Origin: Streptomyces flavotricini | Lineage (GTDB): Bacteria; Actinomycetota; Actinomycetes; Streptomycetales; Streptomycetaceae | Reading direction: 5' to 3' | Assembly (NCBI RefSeq): GCF_020639365.1 | Contig: NZ_JAINUL010000001.1 | Coordinates: 8,279,095 to 8,343,094, forward strand | DNA: 64,000 nucleotides | The notes under the pieces: generated by a model | Seen by the model: the letters and a program-made list of their open reading frames with translations, nothing else | Told to the model about the DNA's origin: nothing | Database searches by the model: none | Translations under genes and position numbers: made by a program | Shown here: positions 43,123 through 51,405 of the stretch, piece by piece | How the letters are laid out: the number at the start of each line of letters is the position of its first letter | How positions within the stretch are numbered: position 1 is the first letter of the stretch

Positions 43123-43587
43123 ATGTCTTCTGCTTCTTCCTCCGCCAGCCGTATCGCCGCCACCCTCCTGGCCGCCGGCGCCATCGTCTCCGCCGCCGCG
43201 CTGCCGGCGGCCGCCCAGGAAGGTCACCATCAGCGCCCGCGGGTGGAGATCAGCCGGGTCCAGGCCGACAGCCCCGGACGCGACGACCACTCCAACCGCT
43301 CCCTGAACAACGAGTGGGTTGAGATCACCAACACCACCCGCGACGCCGTCAACCTCCGCGGCTGGACCCTGCGCGACAGCGACGGCAACCGCTACCGCTT
43401 CGACAACGTCCGCCTCAACGGCCGCGCCACCCTCCGCATCCACACCGGCGCCGGCCACAACACCCGCACCGACGTGTTCCAGAACAGCCGCGACTACATC
43501 TGGGGCAACCAGGGCGACACCGCCACGCTGCGCGATGACCGCGGCCGCACGGTCGACACCGAGTCCTGGGGCCGACGCCACCACTGA
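43123..43587 (+). CDS. Secreted lamin-tail domain (LTD) protein
   Basis: A 154-aa exported protein. The signal peptide (residues 1-31) ends ALPAAAQ. A lamin-tail domain fills about 40-150: VEISRVQADSPG, NNEWVEITNTTRDAVNLRGW, TLRDSDGNRYRFDN, then DYIWGNQGDTATLRDDRGR. LTDs are immunoglobulin-like modules found in secreted bacterial proteins, often with nucleases; here it stands alone. The ATG is preceded by GAGGGAG. A strong hairpin follows. Confidence 0.92.
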   Translation: MSSASSSASRIAATLLAAGAIVSAAALPAAAQEGHHQRPRVEISRVQADSPGRDDHSNRSLNNEWVEITNTTRDAVNLRGWTLRDSDGNRYRFDNVRLNGRATLRIHTGAGHNTRTDVFQNSRDYIWGNQGDTATLRDDRGRTVDTESWGRRHH

Positions 43588-43597
43588 CCGGTGTCAA

Positions 43598-43638
43598 GGT
43601 GTCGGCGGCCGCCTGGACGGCGGGCGGCCGCCGACACC
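43598..43638 (+). terminator. Hairpin terminator after the lamin-tail gene
   Basis: A perfect 16-bp stem (43598-43613 with 43623-43638) and a 9-nt loop begin 10 bp after the stop codon. Confidence 0.85.
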
Positions 43639-43659
43639 GCACCTAACGGGGCCGCCGCG

Positions 43660-43844
43660 AGTCCCTCGACCCACTCGTGGTCCCGGAACCGGTCGCGGAG
43701 ACCAGCGCCAACACCGCCATCGACCGAGGGCCCGGCGCCGCCCCGCAACGCTTCGCACTGCTGCGCCCGGACGACACTGTGGTCGACATGCCGGGTTCGG
43801 TGAAGGCGTACAGTCCTTCAGTGGCTGATCTGCTCAGCCTGTGA
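43660..43844 (+). pseudogene. C-terminal gene remnant
   Basis: The forward frame VVPEPVAETSANTAIDRGPG, then RFALLRPDDTVVDMPGS and YSPSVADLLSL before a stop, reads like the end of a real protein. It has no start, because the text upstream is the lamin-tail terminator. Family not recognised. Confidence 0.35.
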
Positions 43845-44197
43845 TGGCGTGGGCTGGTCGGGTGCGGCCGTAACCGCGCGGTTGCTGAATCGTTTATCCA
43901 TATCGTCGCGTCAGATGCACAACCGCTCCCCCCTCTTGCGGTGCCGCGACCGGTGGCCCCGGGATCCCCCTGTCCCGGGGCCTCGCCATGTCTGCACGGG
44001 AGCTGCAGGTTTGCTGGTGCCGGGCGGGTTTTCCGCGGTTTCTCACTGGATGTCCGTGGCTGCAGGGGTGAGGTACCCGTTGATGGCGTCGCTGCGGAAT
44101 TGGGCTCGGCGGAGGCCGTCTCGTAACTGGTTGATGTGGCGGTCGGGCTCGGCCCGCAACGCGTACGCCGATCACTGTTCGCGCGCCACCGTCCTGC

Positions 44198-44596
44198 CTA
44201 ATGCGGCAGTCCGTCCGGGATTCCCCCCGGAGGGCGGCCGACTGTCGGCGGGTCCTGTTCCACGGGGAAAAGGGATAGGGCACCTGTCACTTCGAGGAGG
44301 CGCTGGAGCTGGGGGTTGGGGGCGGCGAGGCGGATGACGGTGCCGGTCTCCTGCGCTGCGCGTCGCGCTGTGAGGAGTGCGTTGAGTCCCGAGGAGTCGC
44401 AGAAGGTGAGGAGGCTGCAGTCGACCGCCACGGGCCTGGTTGGTGAGGCGTGGGTGAGTGCTTCGATGAGCGCGAGCTGCAGGGCAGGTGCTGTCTCGAT
44501 GTCGATCTCCCCGGCGGGCCGGACCGTGACCGCGCGGTCCTGAACCTCTACGGCGATGCCGTTGCCGCCGGCCTCCCGGGGCGGTTGTTCGGCCAT
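44198..44596 (-). CDS. STAS-domain anti-sigma factor antagonist
   Basis: A 132-aa SpoIIAA/RsbV-type protein. VTVRPAGEIDIETAPALQLA is the first conserved block. VAVDCSLLTFCDSSGLNALL contains the phosphorylatable Ser in the D-S-S-G motif (near residue 72). Such proteins release a sigma factor by binding its anti-sigma kinase when dephosphorylated. A decayed ATPase-like gene lies directly upstream on the same strand, which may be the lost cognate kinase. ATG at 44596; ribosome site weak (GGAGTGATCCACC). Confidence 0.92.
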   Translation of the reverse strand: MAEQPPREAGGNGIAVEVQDRAVTVRPAGEIDIETAPALQLALIEALTHASPTRPVAVDCSLLTFCDSSGLNALLTARRAAQETGTVIRLAAPNPQLQRLLEVTGALSLFPVEQDPPTVGRPPGGIPDGLPH

Positions 44597-44672
44597 GGTG
44601 GATCACTCCTTGGATCTACGGGTGCGGCCCCTCCGGATGCCCTTGGCCAGTCGGCGGTTCGGGGGCTACGGG

Positions 44673-45146
44673 TCACGTGCTGCGTTGGTCGTGGGTGTCC
44701 TGGCGGAGTTGGTCGGTGTGGCGGGTCAGGGCGTCGATGCGGTCGGCGAGTTCGGCATCCTCAGGGCGGAGGTGGGTCCGGGTGTCGGCCAGGGGGGCGC
44801 ACGAGCCGGGCGGCGTCGTTGTCGGTGAGGGCCGGTTCAGGTCTCCGATGGTGGTCTCGGAGTCGGCCGGGAGGCTGGTGAGGGCGGTGATCTGGCCGGC
44901 GAGGCGGCGCAGGTCGGCCGCGTTGTCGCGGGCCGTATCCACGGCATCCGTGGCATCCGCGGGCTGGGATCCTCGACGGCGACCTCGATCGTGCCGGGGT
45001 GGGCGGCGAGGCGGAGCGTGTGGACACCACCACCGTGGCGCAGGCCGGCTGCCCGCGGGTTTCGAGGAACGCCCGGGCGGCCTGGCGCGCCCCGGGGATG
45101 GCGGACAGAGGACGAGGGCTGTGTGCTCGGCGCTCATCGTGGTCAT
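44673..45146 (-). pseudogene. Degenerate RsbW-like ATPase gene region
   Basis: From ATG 45146 the text MTTMSAEHTALVLCPPS is followed, in another frame, by PGARQAARAFLETRGQ and ACATVVVS. A third frame gives LRLAAHPGTIEVAVEDPSP. These match the opening and middle of RsbW/SpoIIAB-like histidine-kinase-type ATPases (an initial RRARRFV helix and a later V.V.D.SP strand), but the N-box ELVTNA region between them is missing. A separate helical stretch at the 3' end (RRLAGQITALTSLPADSETT, then LADRIDALTRHTDQLRQD) may be another small gene. It is inactive as read. Confidence 0.5.
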
Positions 45147-45368
45147 CGCGCGCTCCGGGTCTGTTGTCGGTGTCCGGCCCTGCCTGCCCGGCCGTTGTGC
45201 CCCCGCCAGCAGTCGCTCAACCCGGCAGCACGTGATTACCTCAGGGACATGAACGCGAAAATCTATGTTGGCTGGAGTAGACATTGGGCTGCGGGGTGGT
45301 TATGGTTTCTCTCGTAACACAGAGAGATAACTGGGCCTGGCAGAGACGAACTGCCGGCAGCAATACCC

Positions 45369-45730
45369 GCAGTACAGGTAGTTGCAGTTCAGTAGGGCGG
45401 TGCGGTGGTGGAGTCTCGAAGCCAGTGCGGTTGCAGGACGGCGACGGGACTGACGGCCGGACCGGGTGGCCCGCAGTGATCAGGGGCCGCCGCGAGCAGT
45501 ACCAGCAGTTAACGCAGTGGCAGTACCTGTAAGTGCAGTACCCAGCAGTGAAGTCAGTGGGCAGTACCTCGGTGAAGGCGTCGGCTGCGGGCGCGCGCAC
45601 CGGGAGGTTCGGCAGTGGGGTTCTAAGCCAGAGCAGACGCAGGATGGGCGACGGGGCTGGCTGCCGGAACGTGGCGCTTGGTCGGGCCACGAGCAGTAAA
45701 GAAGTGCGCAGTACCAGCAGTTCGCAGTTC
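45369..45730. repeat. GCAGTAC repeat field within a diverged tandem duplication
   Basis: Exact GCAGTAC heptamers start at 45369, 45496, 45520, 45535, 45561 and 45708. Variants GCAGTTC or GCAGTTA start at 45384, 45505, 45717 and 45724, all in the same orientation. The segments around 45410-45510 and 45620-45725 align as diverged copies of about 100-120 bp (shared AAGCCAG, GCAGGA, GCGACGGG, GAGCAGTA, CAGCAGTT). No gene overlaps them. The field lies about 285-645 bp upstream of the MerR-like gene and could be a multi-site operator. Confidence 0.7.
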
Positions 45731-45956
45731 CCCGCTTGGTAAGCAATTGATCATCCGAGGGATGAACGGAGGAATTGGGCGCCATCAGGATCGCCCGGGC
45801 GGAAGTCTGAGCCCGGGTACCGCAGGACATCGATAGTGAGGTGGTCTCCGGTCAAGCAAACGCGATCCCCGCAGCCCCGACAGCGTTCCGGTCGGGTCCG
45901 CGGACACAGAGGGCCGGTGCAGTATCGGGGCCGGCAGATGGTGTAGTAGTTCCTTC

Positions 45957-45988
45957 GGGGCCCTGGTGCCGTACGGCACCAGGGCCCC
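45957..45988. promoter_or_regulatory. 32-bp perfect palindrome in the leader of the MerR-like gene
   Basis: GGGGCCCTGGTGCCGT at 45957-45972 is followed immediately by its exact complement (45973-45988), a 16-bp-arm dyad with no spacer. It ends 26 bp before the ATG at 46015. As RNA it would form a very stable hairpin next to the ribosome site (GAGAGAGG); as DNA it could be an operator. No U tract follows. Confidence 0.7.
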
Positions 45989-46014
45989 TCAACGTGTTCT
46001 ATGAGAGAGGTGCA

Positions 46015-46365
46015 ATGACAGTAGAGAACCCGACCGGCCCGCTCGGCGGTCACCTGGACGACGACGACTACCCTGCCTACACGATGGGCCGGGCCGCCGA
46101 AATGCTCGGCACCACGCAGGGCTTCCTCCGCGCCATCGGCGAAGCCCGCCTCATCACCCCGCTCCGCTCCGAAGGCGGCCACCGCCGCTACTCCCGCTAC
46201 CAGCTGCGGATCGCCGCCCGTGCGCGGGAGCTCGTCGACCAGGGCACTCCCATCGAGGCGGCCTGCCGCATCATCATCTTGGAAGACCAGCTCGAGGAAG
46301 CGCAGCGCATCAACGCCGAGTACCGCCGCGCCGCCGAATCGGCGGATACGACAGCCGCGACCTGA
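46015..46365 (+). CDS. MerR-like helix-turn-helix regulator
   Basis: A 116-aa protein with a MerR/excisionase-type HTH (YTMGRAAEMLGTTQGFLRAI, then GGHRRYSRYQLRIAARARE). A short dimerisation helix follows (CRIIILEDQLEEAQRINAEY). There is no ligand-binding domain, so it may respond to another protein or only to its own level. ATG 46015 has GAGAGAGG at the right spacing; the frame is open further upstream but through a palindrome. The sequence resembles small MerR-type regulators that are strongly conserved in Streptomyces, where they are stress or development linked. A repeat field and a perfect palindrome lie upstream. Confidence 0.9.
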   Translation: MTVENPTGPLGGHLDDDDYPAYTMGRAAEMLGTTQGFLRAIGEARLITPLRSEGGHRRYSRYQLRIAARARELVDQGTPIEAACRIIILEDQLEEAQRINAEYRRAAESADTTAAT

Positions 46366-46680
46366 GTCGGGGAGGACCCGCGACCCGCGCATCCAGGTCG
46401 GGCCTGACACGGTCTGCCCCTGCCGGCGAACTGTCGCGTCCAAGCAGACCTGTGCCGACGCGGCCCGCGACCTCGCGAGATGCCCTGTCTCGACCAGAAC
46501 CCGCACGTCCGCGCTGGCAGGTCGGATTCCGCATGCGGGTTTCCTCCCTTCCAGCTCCAGGATTTCCGAGAACCCGCTTGTTTCGCCGCAAGACGGACGG
46601 AAGGGACGGCCGGTGCGGAGGCCGGGCACGAAGGCTTCCAGGAGGACGCGACGGAAGCGCCGGCGCTGGGCGGGGTGAGG

Positions 46681-46833
46681 TGGTGGAGGGCGGCGCACCC
46701 GAGGTCGCCCAGCGTTCCTCCAGCGGGGCCATGACGGCCTGGACGGTGTCTTCGTCTCCGCCGGTGATGTCCAGCACCGCCAGGCCGGGCTCCGCGCTGT
46801 ACTGCTCGTCGATCGGCTCCCTGACCGCTGCCA
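46681..46833 (-). pseudogene. DUF6207-like gene remnant
   Basis: The reverse frame IDEQYSAEPGLAVLDITGGD, then EDTVQAVMAPLEERWATSG, matches the start of the small DUF6207 family common in Streptomyces. The expected continuation after the RWAT block is absent and the text becomes Pro/Arg-rich. No start codon is clear. The surrounding 46366-47143 region otherwise shows nothing. Confidence 0.5.
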
Positions 46834-47143
46834 CGTCTGTGGAAGCGAGGCGGTTCTCCGGCGGCCCCGTTCCACCCGCCCAAGGGGTCGGGGCGCAGCC
46901 CCCGTCGCGGTCTCGGTGGCCGGAGCCGCCGTTGCATCCGAACGTACCCCGCCGCCCAAGACGCCAGTGGTGCTGCCCGGGCAGGTCATGATCTGCATGA
47001 AACGAGGGCTCCGCCGCGTCACTGCCCCCGCTTCCATCGACCAGACCGCGCAATTCAATGCACAAACACTGCGAGTTTTCAGTACAGCCTCCGTTGGTCA
47101 TGCTGGTTCCCTCGGGACAAGATCTTGCGATCAGGGAGGGCCC

Positions 47144-47698
47144 ATGCGCCTTCGAGACGAACTGCCCGTAGACCACCGCCTCAGCCAGGTGTACAGGGGC
47201 GGCGCGGCCCTGTGCGGGCTGCTGCTCCTCGTCTTCGGCTGCCTCGGCTTCACCGACAGCCTGTCTTCCTTCGGCACGCAGGGGCAGCGCATCGCGGGCC
47301 TGGCCACCAATGACCTGCTGAGCGCGGTCTCGGTGGCCTTCGGGCTGCTGCTGATCATCGCGGCGGCAGTGGGGGGCAACCTCGCCTCCACCGTGAACAT
47401 CGTCGTCGGCATCCTCTTCCTGGCGAGCGGGTTCGTCCACCTGTTCCTCATCGGGCATGACGGCAACATCCTCGACTTCGGCATGTCGAACGTCTTCTTC
47501 AGCTTCCTGATGGGCCTGCTGATCATGACCTTCGGGATGTACGGCCGGGTCAGCGGCGGGTTGCCGCACGACAACCCTTACTGGCGCCGCCGCCACCCCG
47601 AGCAGACGGTGCTCGCAGCAGCGCTCTCCCGCCCTCAGGTCGGCACCGCAGCTACCGACGCCGACCGGATTCCGGAGCGCCGAGATGACCACTCCTGA
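47144..47698 (+). CDS. DUF4383 four-helix membrane protein
   Basis: A 184-aa integral membrane protein with four predicted transmembrane helices: GAALCGLLLLVFGCLGF, LSAVSVAFGLLLIIAAAVGG, STVNIVVGILFLASGFVHLF, then FFSFLMGLLIMTFGMY. A hydrophilic C-terminus follows (NPYWRRRHPEQ). DUF4383 proteins have no known activity and often sit in stress operons. The ATG is preceded by GGGAGGG. The following SDR gene overlaps by 14 bp. Confidence 0.88.
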   Translation: MRLRDELPVDHRLSQVYRGGAALCGLLLLVFGCLGFTDSLSSFGTQGQRIAGLATNDLLSAVSVAFGLLLIIAAAVGGNLASTVNIVVGILFLASGFVHLFLIGHDGNILDFGMSNVFFSFLMGLLIMTFGMYGRVSGGLPHDNPYWRRRHPEQTVLAAALSRPQVGTAATDADRIPERRDDHS

Positions 47699-48410
47699 AG
47701 CAGCACGGGTGCTGGTCGTCGGCGCTACCGGAGAATTGGGCCGGCTTGCGACACGTGAACTGTTCGATCGCGGCGCCCACCTCGCCCTGGCCGGGCGCAA
47801 CGAGAAGAGGCTGGCCGAGACGGCCGCGCGCACGGGCTGTCCTACCCGAGTCTTGGACGCCTACGACCTCGACGCCTGCGCCGGAGCGGGCCCGTGGGCG
47901 CTGTCGGAGCTGGGCGGCCTGGACGGGGTCCTCGTCACGGTGGGGGTCGCGGGCTTCGGGCCGGCCGCCGCGGTCCCGAACGCCGCCGCCGAGCACCTGA
48001 TGACCGTCAACGCGCTGTGCCCCATGGCTGTGCTGAGGGGAGCTGTACCCGTAGTGCGCGACGGCGGGTTCCTGTCCGCGGTCAGCGGTGCGATCGTCAT
48101 CGCCCCGCTGACCGGGACCGCGGACTACGCCGCTTCGAAAGCCGCCTTGGCCTGCTGGCTGGGCGTCCTGGCCCGTGAAGTGCGCAGGCGGCGTATCGCC
48201 GTGGTGGACGCCCGGCTCCGCCACCTGGATACCGGATTTGCTTCCCGCGCCGTAGTGGGAAGCCCGCCACCTCTCCAGCGGGGCGCGGATCCCGCGCCTG
48301 AGGTGCATGCGCTGGTGGACGAGCTCATGGGTTGCCTCGACGATCTCGCGCCCGAACGGACCTCGACCACACCAGGGCAGGTGGGAATTGCGCCTGCCCG
48401 ACGCCGCTGA
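47685..48410 (+). CDS. Short-chain dehydrogenase/reductase (SDR)
   Basis: A 241-aa protein. VLVVGATGELGRLATREL gives the TGxxGxG-type Rossmann nucleotide site at the N-terminus, and LALAGRNEKRL favours NADP(H). The active-site YxxxK is DYAASKAALAC (near residue 150), with a Ser in LSAVSGAIVI. Substrate unknown. It overlaps the DUF4383 gene by 14 bp and is followed 17 bp later by a 59-aa membrane protein, so a three-gene operon is likely. SDR genes are common in LitR-type light regulons, and LitR is 1.6 kb downstream. Confidence 0.9.
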   Translation: MTTPEAARVLVVGATGELGRLATRELFDRGAHLALAGRNEKRLAETAARTGCPTRVLDAYDLDACAGAGPWALSELGGLDGVLVTVGVAGFGPAAAVPNAAAEHLMTVNALCPMAVLRGAVPVVRDGGFLSAVSGAIVIAPLTGTADYAASKAALACWLGVLAREVRRRRIAVVDARLRHLDTGFASRAVVGSPPPLQRGADPAPEVHALVDELMGCLDDLAPERTSTTPGQVGIAPARRR

Positions 48411-48427
48411 CAGCGACAGGAGGAGTC

Positions 48428-48607
48428 ATGTCCACATCAAAGGTCCCACCAGAAGAGACGCCCGAGGTGGAGGGCTCGACGGCATCCGCCCATCAGGAGC
48501 GTCCCGACGGAGGGGTGTGGGAGCACCCGTGGGCCATCCTGGGCCTCATCGCCGTCGGGGCGGTCACGGTGGCAGCGTTCTTCGTCGTCCGCATCGCCGG
48601 GTGGTGA
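48428..48607 (+). CDS. Small membrane protein (DUF6480-like)
   Basis: A 59-aa protein with an acidic, Pro-rich N-terminus (KVPPEETPEVEGSTASAH) and one C-terminal transmembrane helix (WAILGLIAVGAVTVAAFFVV). This is the layout of the DUF6480 family of small streptomycete membrane proteins. GGAGGAG lies just before the ATG. It is the last gene of the DUF4383-SDR operon. Function unknown. Confidence 0.75.
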   Translation: MSTSKVPPEETPEVEGSTASAHQERPDGGVWEHPWAILGLIAVGAVTVAAFFVVRIAGW

Positions 48608-48629
48608 ATCACGCCCCAGCCGAAGCCAT

Positions 48630-49145
48630 CTATCGGTTGCGCGCTGCCAGAGACCCGTTGAGGCCTGTGGCGAACGCACACCAGAGGGCATAGGGGGCCA
48701 GCATCTTGGCCGCCGTGCGGTCGACGCGCCAGGTCCTGTGAATCAGTTCCGCGTTGCTGAAGTCGAGAAGGAGCGTGCCGAAAAGTCCAGCCCGAGGGCT
48801 CCGGCAACCGAAGAACAGCCACGTCCACGCGGCGTTCAGAGCCAGATTCGTTCCCAGGCTCGCAGCCACCCTCACCCGATCCTTCCCCTGCGCCGCTCCC
48901 AGCGCCCTTCCACCGGCCACGGCGAGGGAAATGTACAAGGGGGTCCACACCACCCCGAAGGCCTGCGGGGGAGGCTGCCACGCAGGCTTGTCCAGCGACC
49001 TGTACCAAGAGCTGGCCGGGTCCACTGCCACCGACCCCAGGGCTGCGGTCGCCGTCACCGCGGCTGACGCTGCTGCGTAGTACCGCCACCTTCGGCGCTT
49101 CTGATGCGCCTCGTCACGTTCACCAACCAGACTCACACTAGGCAT
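48630..49145 (-). CDS. tspO: TspO/MBR family membrane protein
   Basis: A 171-aa five-helix membrane protein. The signature SSWYRSLDKPAWQPPPQAFG (residues 45-64) is the TspO loop, followed by WTPLYISLAVAGG, LGTNLALNAAWTWLFF and LLLDFSNAELIHRTW. TspO proteins bind porphyrins and related tetrapyrroles and influence oxidative or light stress responses. It converges on the small membrane-protein gene. Its nearness to a LitR-type photoreceptor regulator suggests a place in the same response; that is inference. Confidence 0.92.
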   Translation of the reverse strand: MPSVSLVGERDEAHQKRRRWRYYAAASAAVTATAALGSVAVDPASSWYRSLDKPAWQPPPQAFGVVWTPLYISLAVAGGRALGAAQGKDRVRVAASLGTNLALNAAWTWLFFGCRSPRAGLFGTLLLDFSNAELIHRTWRVDRTAAKMLAPYALWCAFATGLNGSLAARNR

Positions 49146-49349
49146 TTTGCCCTGTATGTCTGCTCAATCGCGGCTTTTCCGCTTCGGAAGCGGGTCGGCG
49201 CGGCGAGTTTTCACGCGGCGGAGGTGGTGTTGAAGCCGAAGCGAGACACGCCGGGCACATGCCGTATCCGGCGGTCTTCCCCGCCGGGCTCGACGCCCGG
49301 GCGGGGGAGGAGCCGCTGCGCCCGGTCGCCGCTCCTGCGGCGCAGGAAT

Positions 49350-49781
49350 TCAGCGAGCCATGACACGCGGCAGGGCTGAAGCCACGTCGTCCGCGAGACG
49401 GTTGACGTCCTTGCGCAAGAATGGAGCCGCAAGACGTGCGATGCCTTTGAAGTGAAAGGTCGCGGAGTAGGTCAGTCGGGTCGACTCGTCGGATACCGGC
49501 GTGAAGCGAAGGTCGTCCGTAATCAGGACCGTGCTGTTCTCGCCCGTGAACACGAGCCGGTCCGTTTCTTCGACGTCGAGCTGGTACAGCACTTCGCGGG
49601 TGCGCCCGCGGAAGCGGGAGACGTTACGCCAGCGCGAGCCCGGTCCCAATGCCCCTGGGGTCAGAGGGACACAGGAGACGGTTGCGGGATCCCACTCCTG
49701 AGTGTGCGCGAAGTCCGCGAGGTAAACCACCGCGTCATGCATCGGGCACGGAATGAGCATGGTGCGCGCAACCTGGATCAC
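49350..49781 (-). CDS. SRPBCC (START-like) family protein
   Basis: A 143-aa protein with the polyketide-cyclase/SRPBCC fold: VARTMLIPCPMHDAVVYLAD, FAHTQEWDPATVSC, then GPGSRWRNVSRFRGR and LTYSATFHFKGIARLAAPFL. These proteins bind hydrophobic ligands in a helix-grip cavity and often appear as stress or lipid-related partners. GTG at 49781 is chosen because GAGGAGGCGACC precedes it. It is divergent from the LitR-like gene (233-bp gap) and could be one of its targets. Confidence 0.9.
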   Translation of the reverse strand: MIQVARTMLIPCPMHDAVVYLADFAHTQEWDPATVSCVPLTPGALGPGSRWRNVSRFRGRTREVLYQLDVEETDRLVFTGENSTVLITDDLRFTPVSDESTRLTYSATFHFKGIARLAAPFLRKDVNRLADDVASALPRVMAR

Positions 49782-50014
49782 GGTCGCCTCCTCGGAGGAT
49801 TGTCGCTTTCGTGTAAAGGTCTTCTGGTCGTTGCCGTTCCTCGGATGCACTGCCTCGGTGCGCGCTCGTCCTGCGATCCGGATTCACGAGCGGATGTCCT
49901 CCAAAGGGGGAGAGAGCCGCCCGCTGTGTGTGCCGGCCTCGGGCCTTGCCCCGTCCGGCTCCTTCGTGGTCCCGACTCGCATCGATTGCGCGTCGTAGAA
50001 GTAGAATAGGCGCC

Positions 50015-51100
50015 ATGACCGAATCGTCCCTCGGTGTTACGACTGGTGCGGTGGCACGGCGCCTGGGGGTCTCACCGACTACGGTGCGTTCCTGGGAACA
50101 GCGTTACGGAATCGGACCAGCGGTACGCGAAGGTGGCAGGCACCGGCGGTGGATGCCGGGCGATGTGGCGATGCTGGAAGAAATGTGCCGACTCACCTCG
50201 TCCGGAATCCCTCCGGCTGAGGCCGCTCGGGCAGCTGCGACCTTGCGCCGTGAGCCCGGTCCGGACGTCAGTGTTCAGCCACCTCCGCCTGCGGCGCAGG
50301 AAGCGGTCGTGCCGCCGGGCGGCCCGCAGCAACGTCAGGGCGGTCCGGGCAGTGGACTGCCCCTCGGCGAGGTGCGTCAAGAATGCCGCGGCCTGGCGCG
50401 TGCAGCGGTGCGGCTCGACAGCCTGGCCATGGAGACCCTGCTGCAGCAGACCATGCAGGCTCATGGCCTGCTGATCGCGTGGGAGGAGGTGATGGTGCCG
50501 ACACTGCATGCGGTGGGGCGTAAGTGGGAGTCCACGGATGATCGGTACGTCGAGGTGGAACACCTGCTGTCGTGGCATGTTTCGACCGTGCTGCGGCGTG
50601 CGGCAGTGACCGCGCCCCTGGTCTCGGCCCACGTGGCACCGGTGGTGCTGGCCTGCCTTCCCGGGGAGCAACACACGCTGCCGTTGGAGGCGCTTGCCGC
50701 CGGACTGGCCGAACGAGGCCTGCCGACGCGCATGTTCGGCGCGGCGGTGCCGGCGGAGGCCCTGCGGGCCGCTGTGGGCCGGTCCGGTCCGAAGGCTGTC
50801 GTGCTGTGGTCACAGTCCCGCTCGACAGCGGACAACACTCTGGCACGCCAGGTGGCATCGACGGCGTTCGGCCTCAAGGGAGCACGGACCACCCCTCTGG
50901 TTCTGCTCGCGGGCCCAGGGTGGTCGGTGCGGGCCGCGACTGCAGGTATGAGGCGTCCTCTCGGGCTGCGGGAAGCGCTGGATGCGATTTCCGCGCTCTA
51001 CGCGGAGCCGGACGCGGTCGTCGCAGCCGGCGAGTCCCCACCGCTGATGCGTCGGCGCGTGCCCGGCGGACGAGGGCCCGGGGGTGTCGGGCAGAAGTGA
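50015..51100 (+). CDS. litR: LitR-like MerR-family regulator with B12-binding domain
   Basis: A 361-aa protein. The N-terminal MerR HTH reads TTGAVARRLGVSPTTVRSW, then EQRYGIGPAVREGGRHRRW. A Pro/Gln-rich linker (about 85-120) is followed by a helical B12-cap (LLQQTMQAHGLLIAWEEVMV, then WESTDDRYVEVEHLLSWHVS). A Rossmann-type cobalamin domain comes last (VVLACLPGEQHTLPLEALAA). This is the layout of LitR/CarH photoreceptors, which use adenosylcobalamin to repress light-induced genes in the dark. The convergent block downstream (ECF sigma, FAD oxidoreductase, DUF1365, CFA synthase) is a typical light or singlet-oxygen set. No carotenoid genes are present in the window. The symbol is assigned by similarity. 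Confidence 0.9.
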   Translation: MTESSLGVTTGAVARRLGVSPTTVRSWEQRYGIGPAVREGGRHRRWMPGDVAMLEEMCRLTSSGIPPAEAARAAATLRREPGPDVSVQPPPPAAQEAVVPPGGPQQRQGGPGSGLPLGEVRQECRGLARAAVRLDSLAMETLLQQTMQAHGLLIAWEEVMVPTLHAVGRKWESTDDRYVEVEHLLSWHVSTVLRRAAVTAPLVSAHVAPVVLACLPGEQHTLPLEALAAGLAERGLPTRMFGAAVPAEALRAAVGRSGPKAVVLWSQSRSTADNTLARQVASTAFGLKGARTTPLVLLAGPGWSVRAATAGMRRPLGLREALDAISALYAEPDAVVAAGESPPLMRRRVPGGRGPGGVGQK

Positions 51101-51405
51101 CCCAGCCCTTCTCGTCGTGCACCAAGTACACCTCTCGTCCGTCGAGGTGGCCCGACCGGCTCACCCGGCGGGCACCAGGGGGAGCACGATGACTCCTCGA
51201 ACGCAGGAGGGCCCGGTGGCCCGCAAGGCCGCGCGGCAGTCGATGGCGTGTCCGATGAAGAAGACCCGGATGCCGCCAGCAGCGGCGCGGCCGCAGGTCG
51301 TTGGCGCGTCCGCCATGGAGCAGACCACTACGCCGGAGGGGACCCGGGGCCAGGAGCGGACAGCCAGCCCTTGAGGCAGGACGGCCCACCTGAGCCTTCT
51401 GATCT
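51101..51405. other. Gap between convergent genes
   Basis: About 305 bp between the convergent ends of the LitR-like and DUF1295 genes. Reverse frames contain a short fragment (REVYLVHDEKGW near 51120) that may be gene debris; no frame is continuous and no clear hairpin terminator was found. Confidence 0.35.

Noticed and set aside
44190..44600. Forward frames over the STAS gene
   Set aside because: Complementary shadow of a clear STAS protein.
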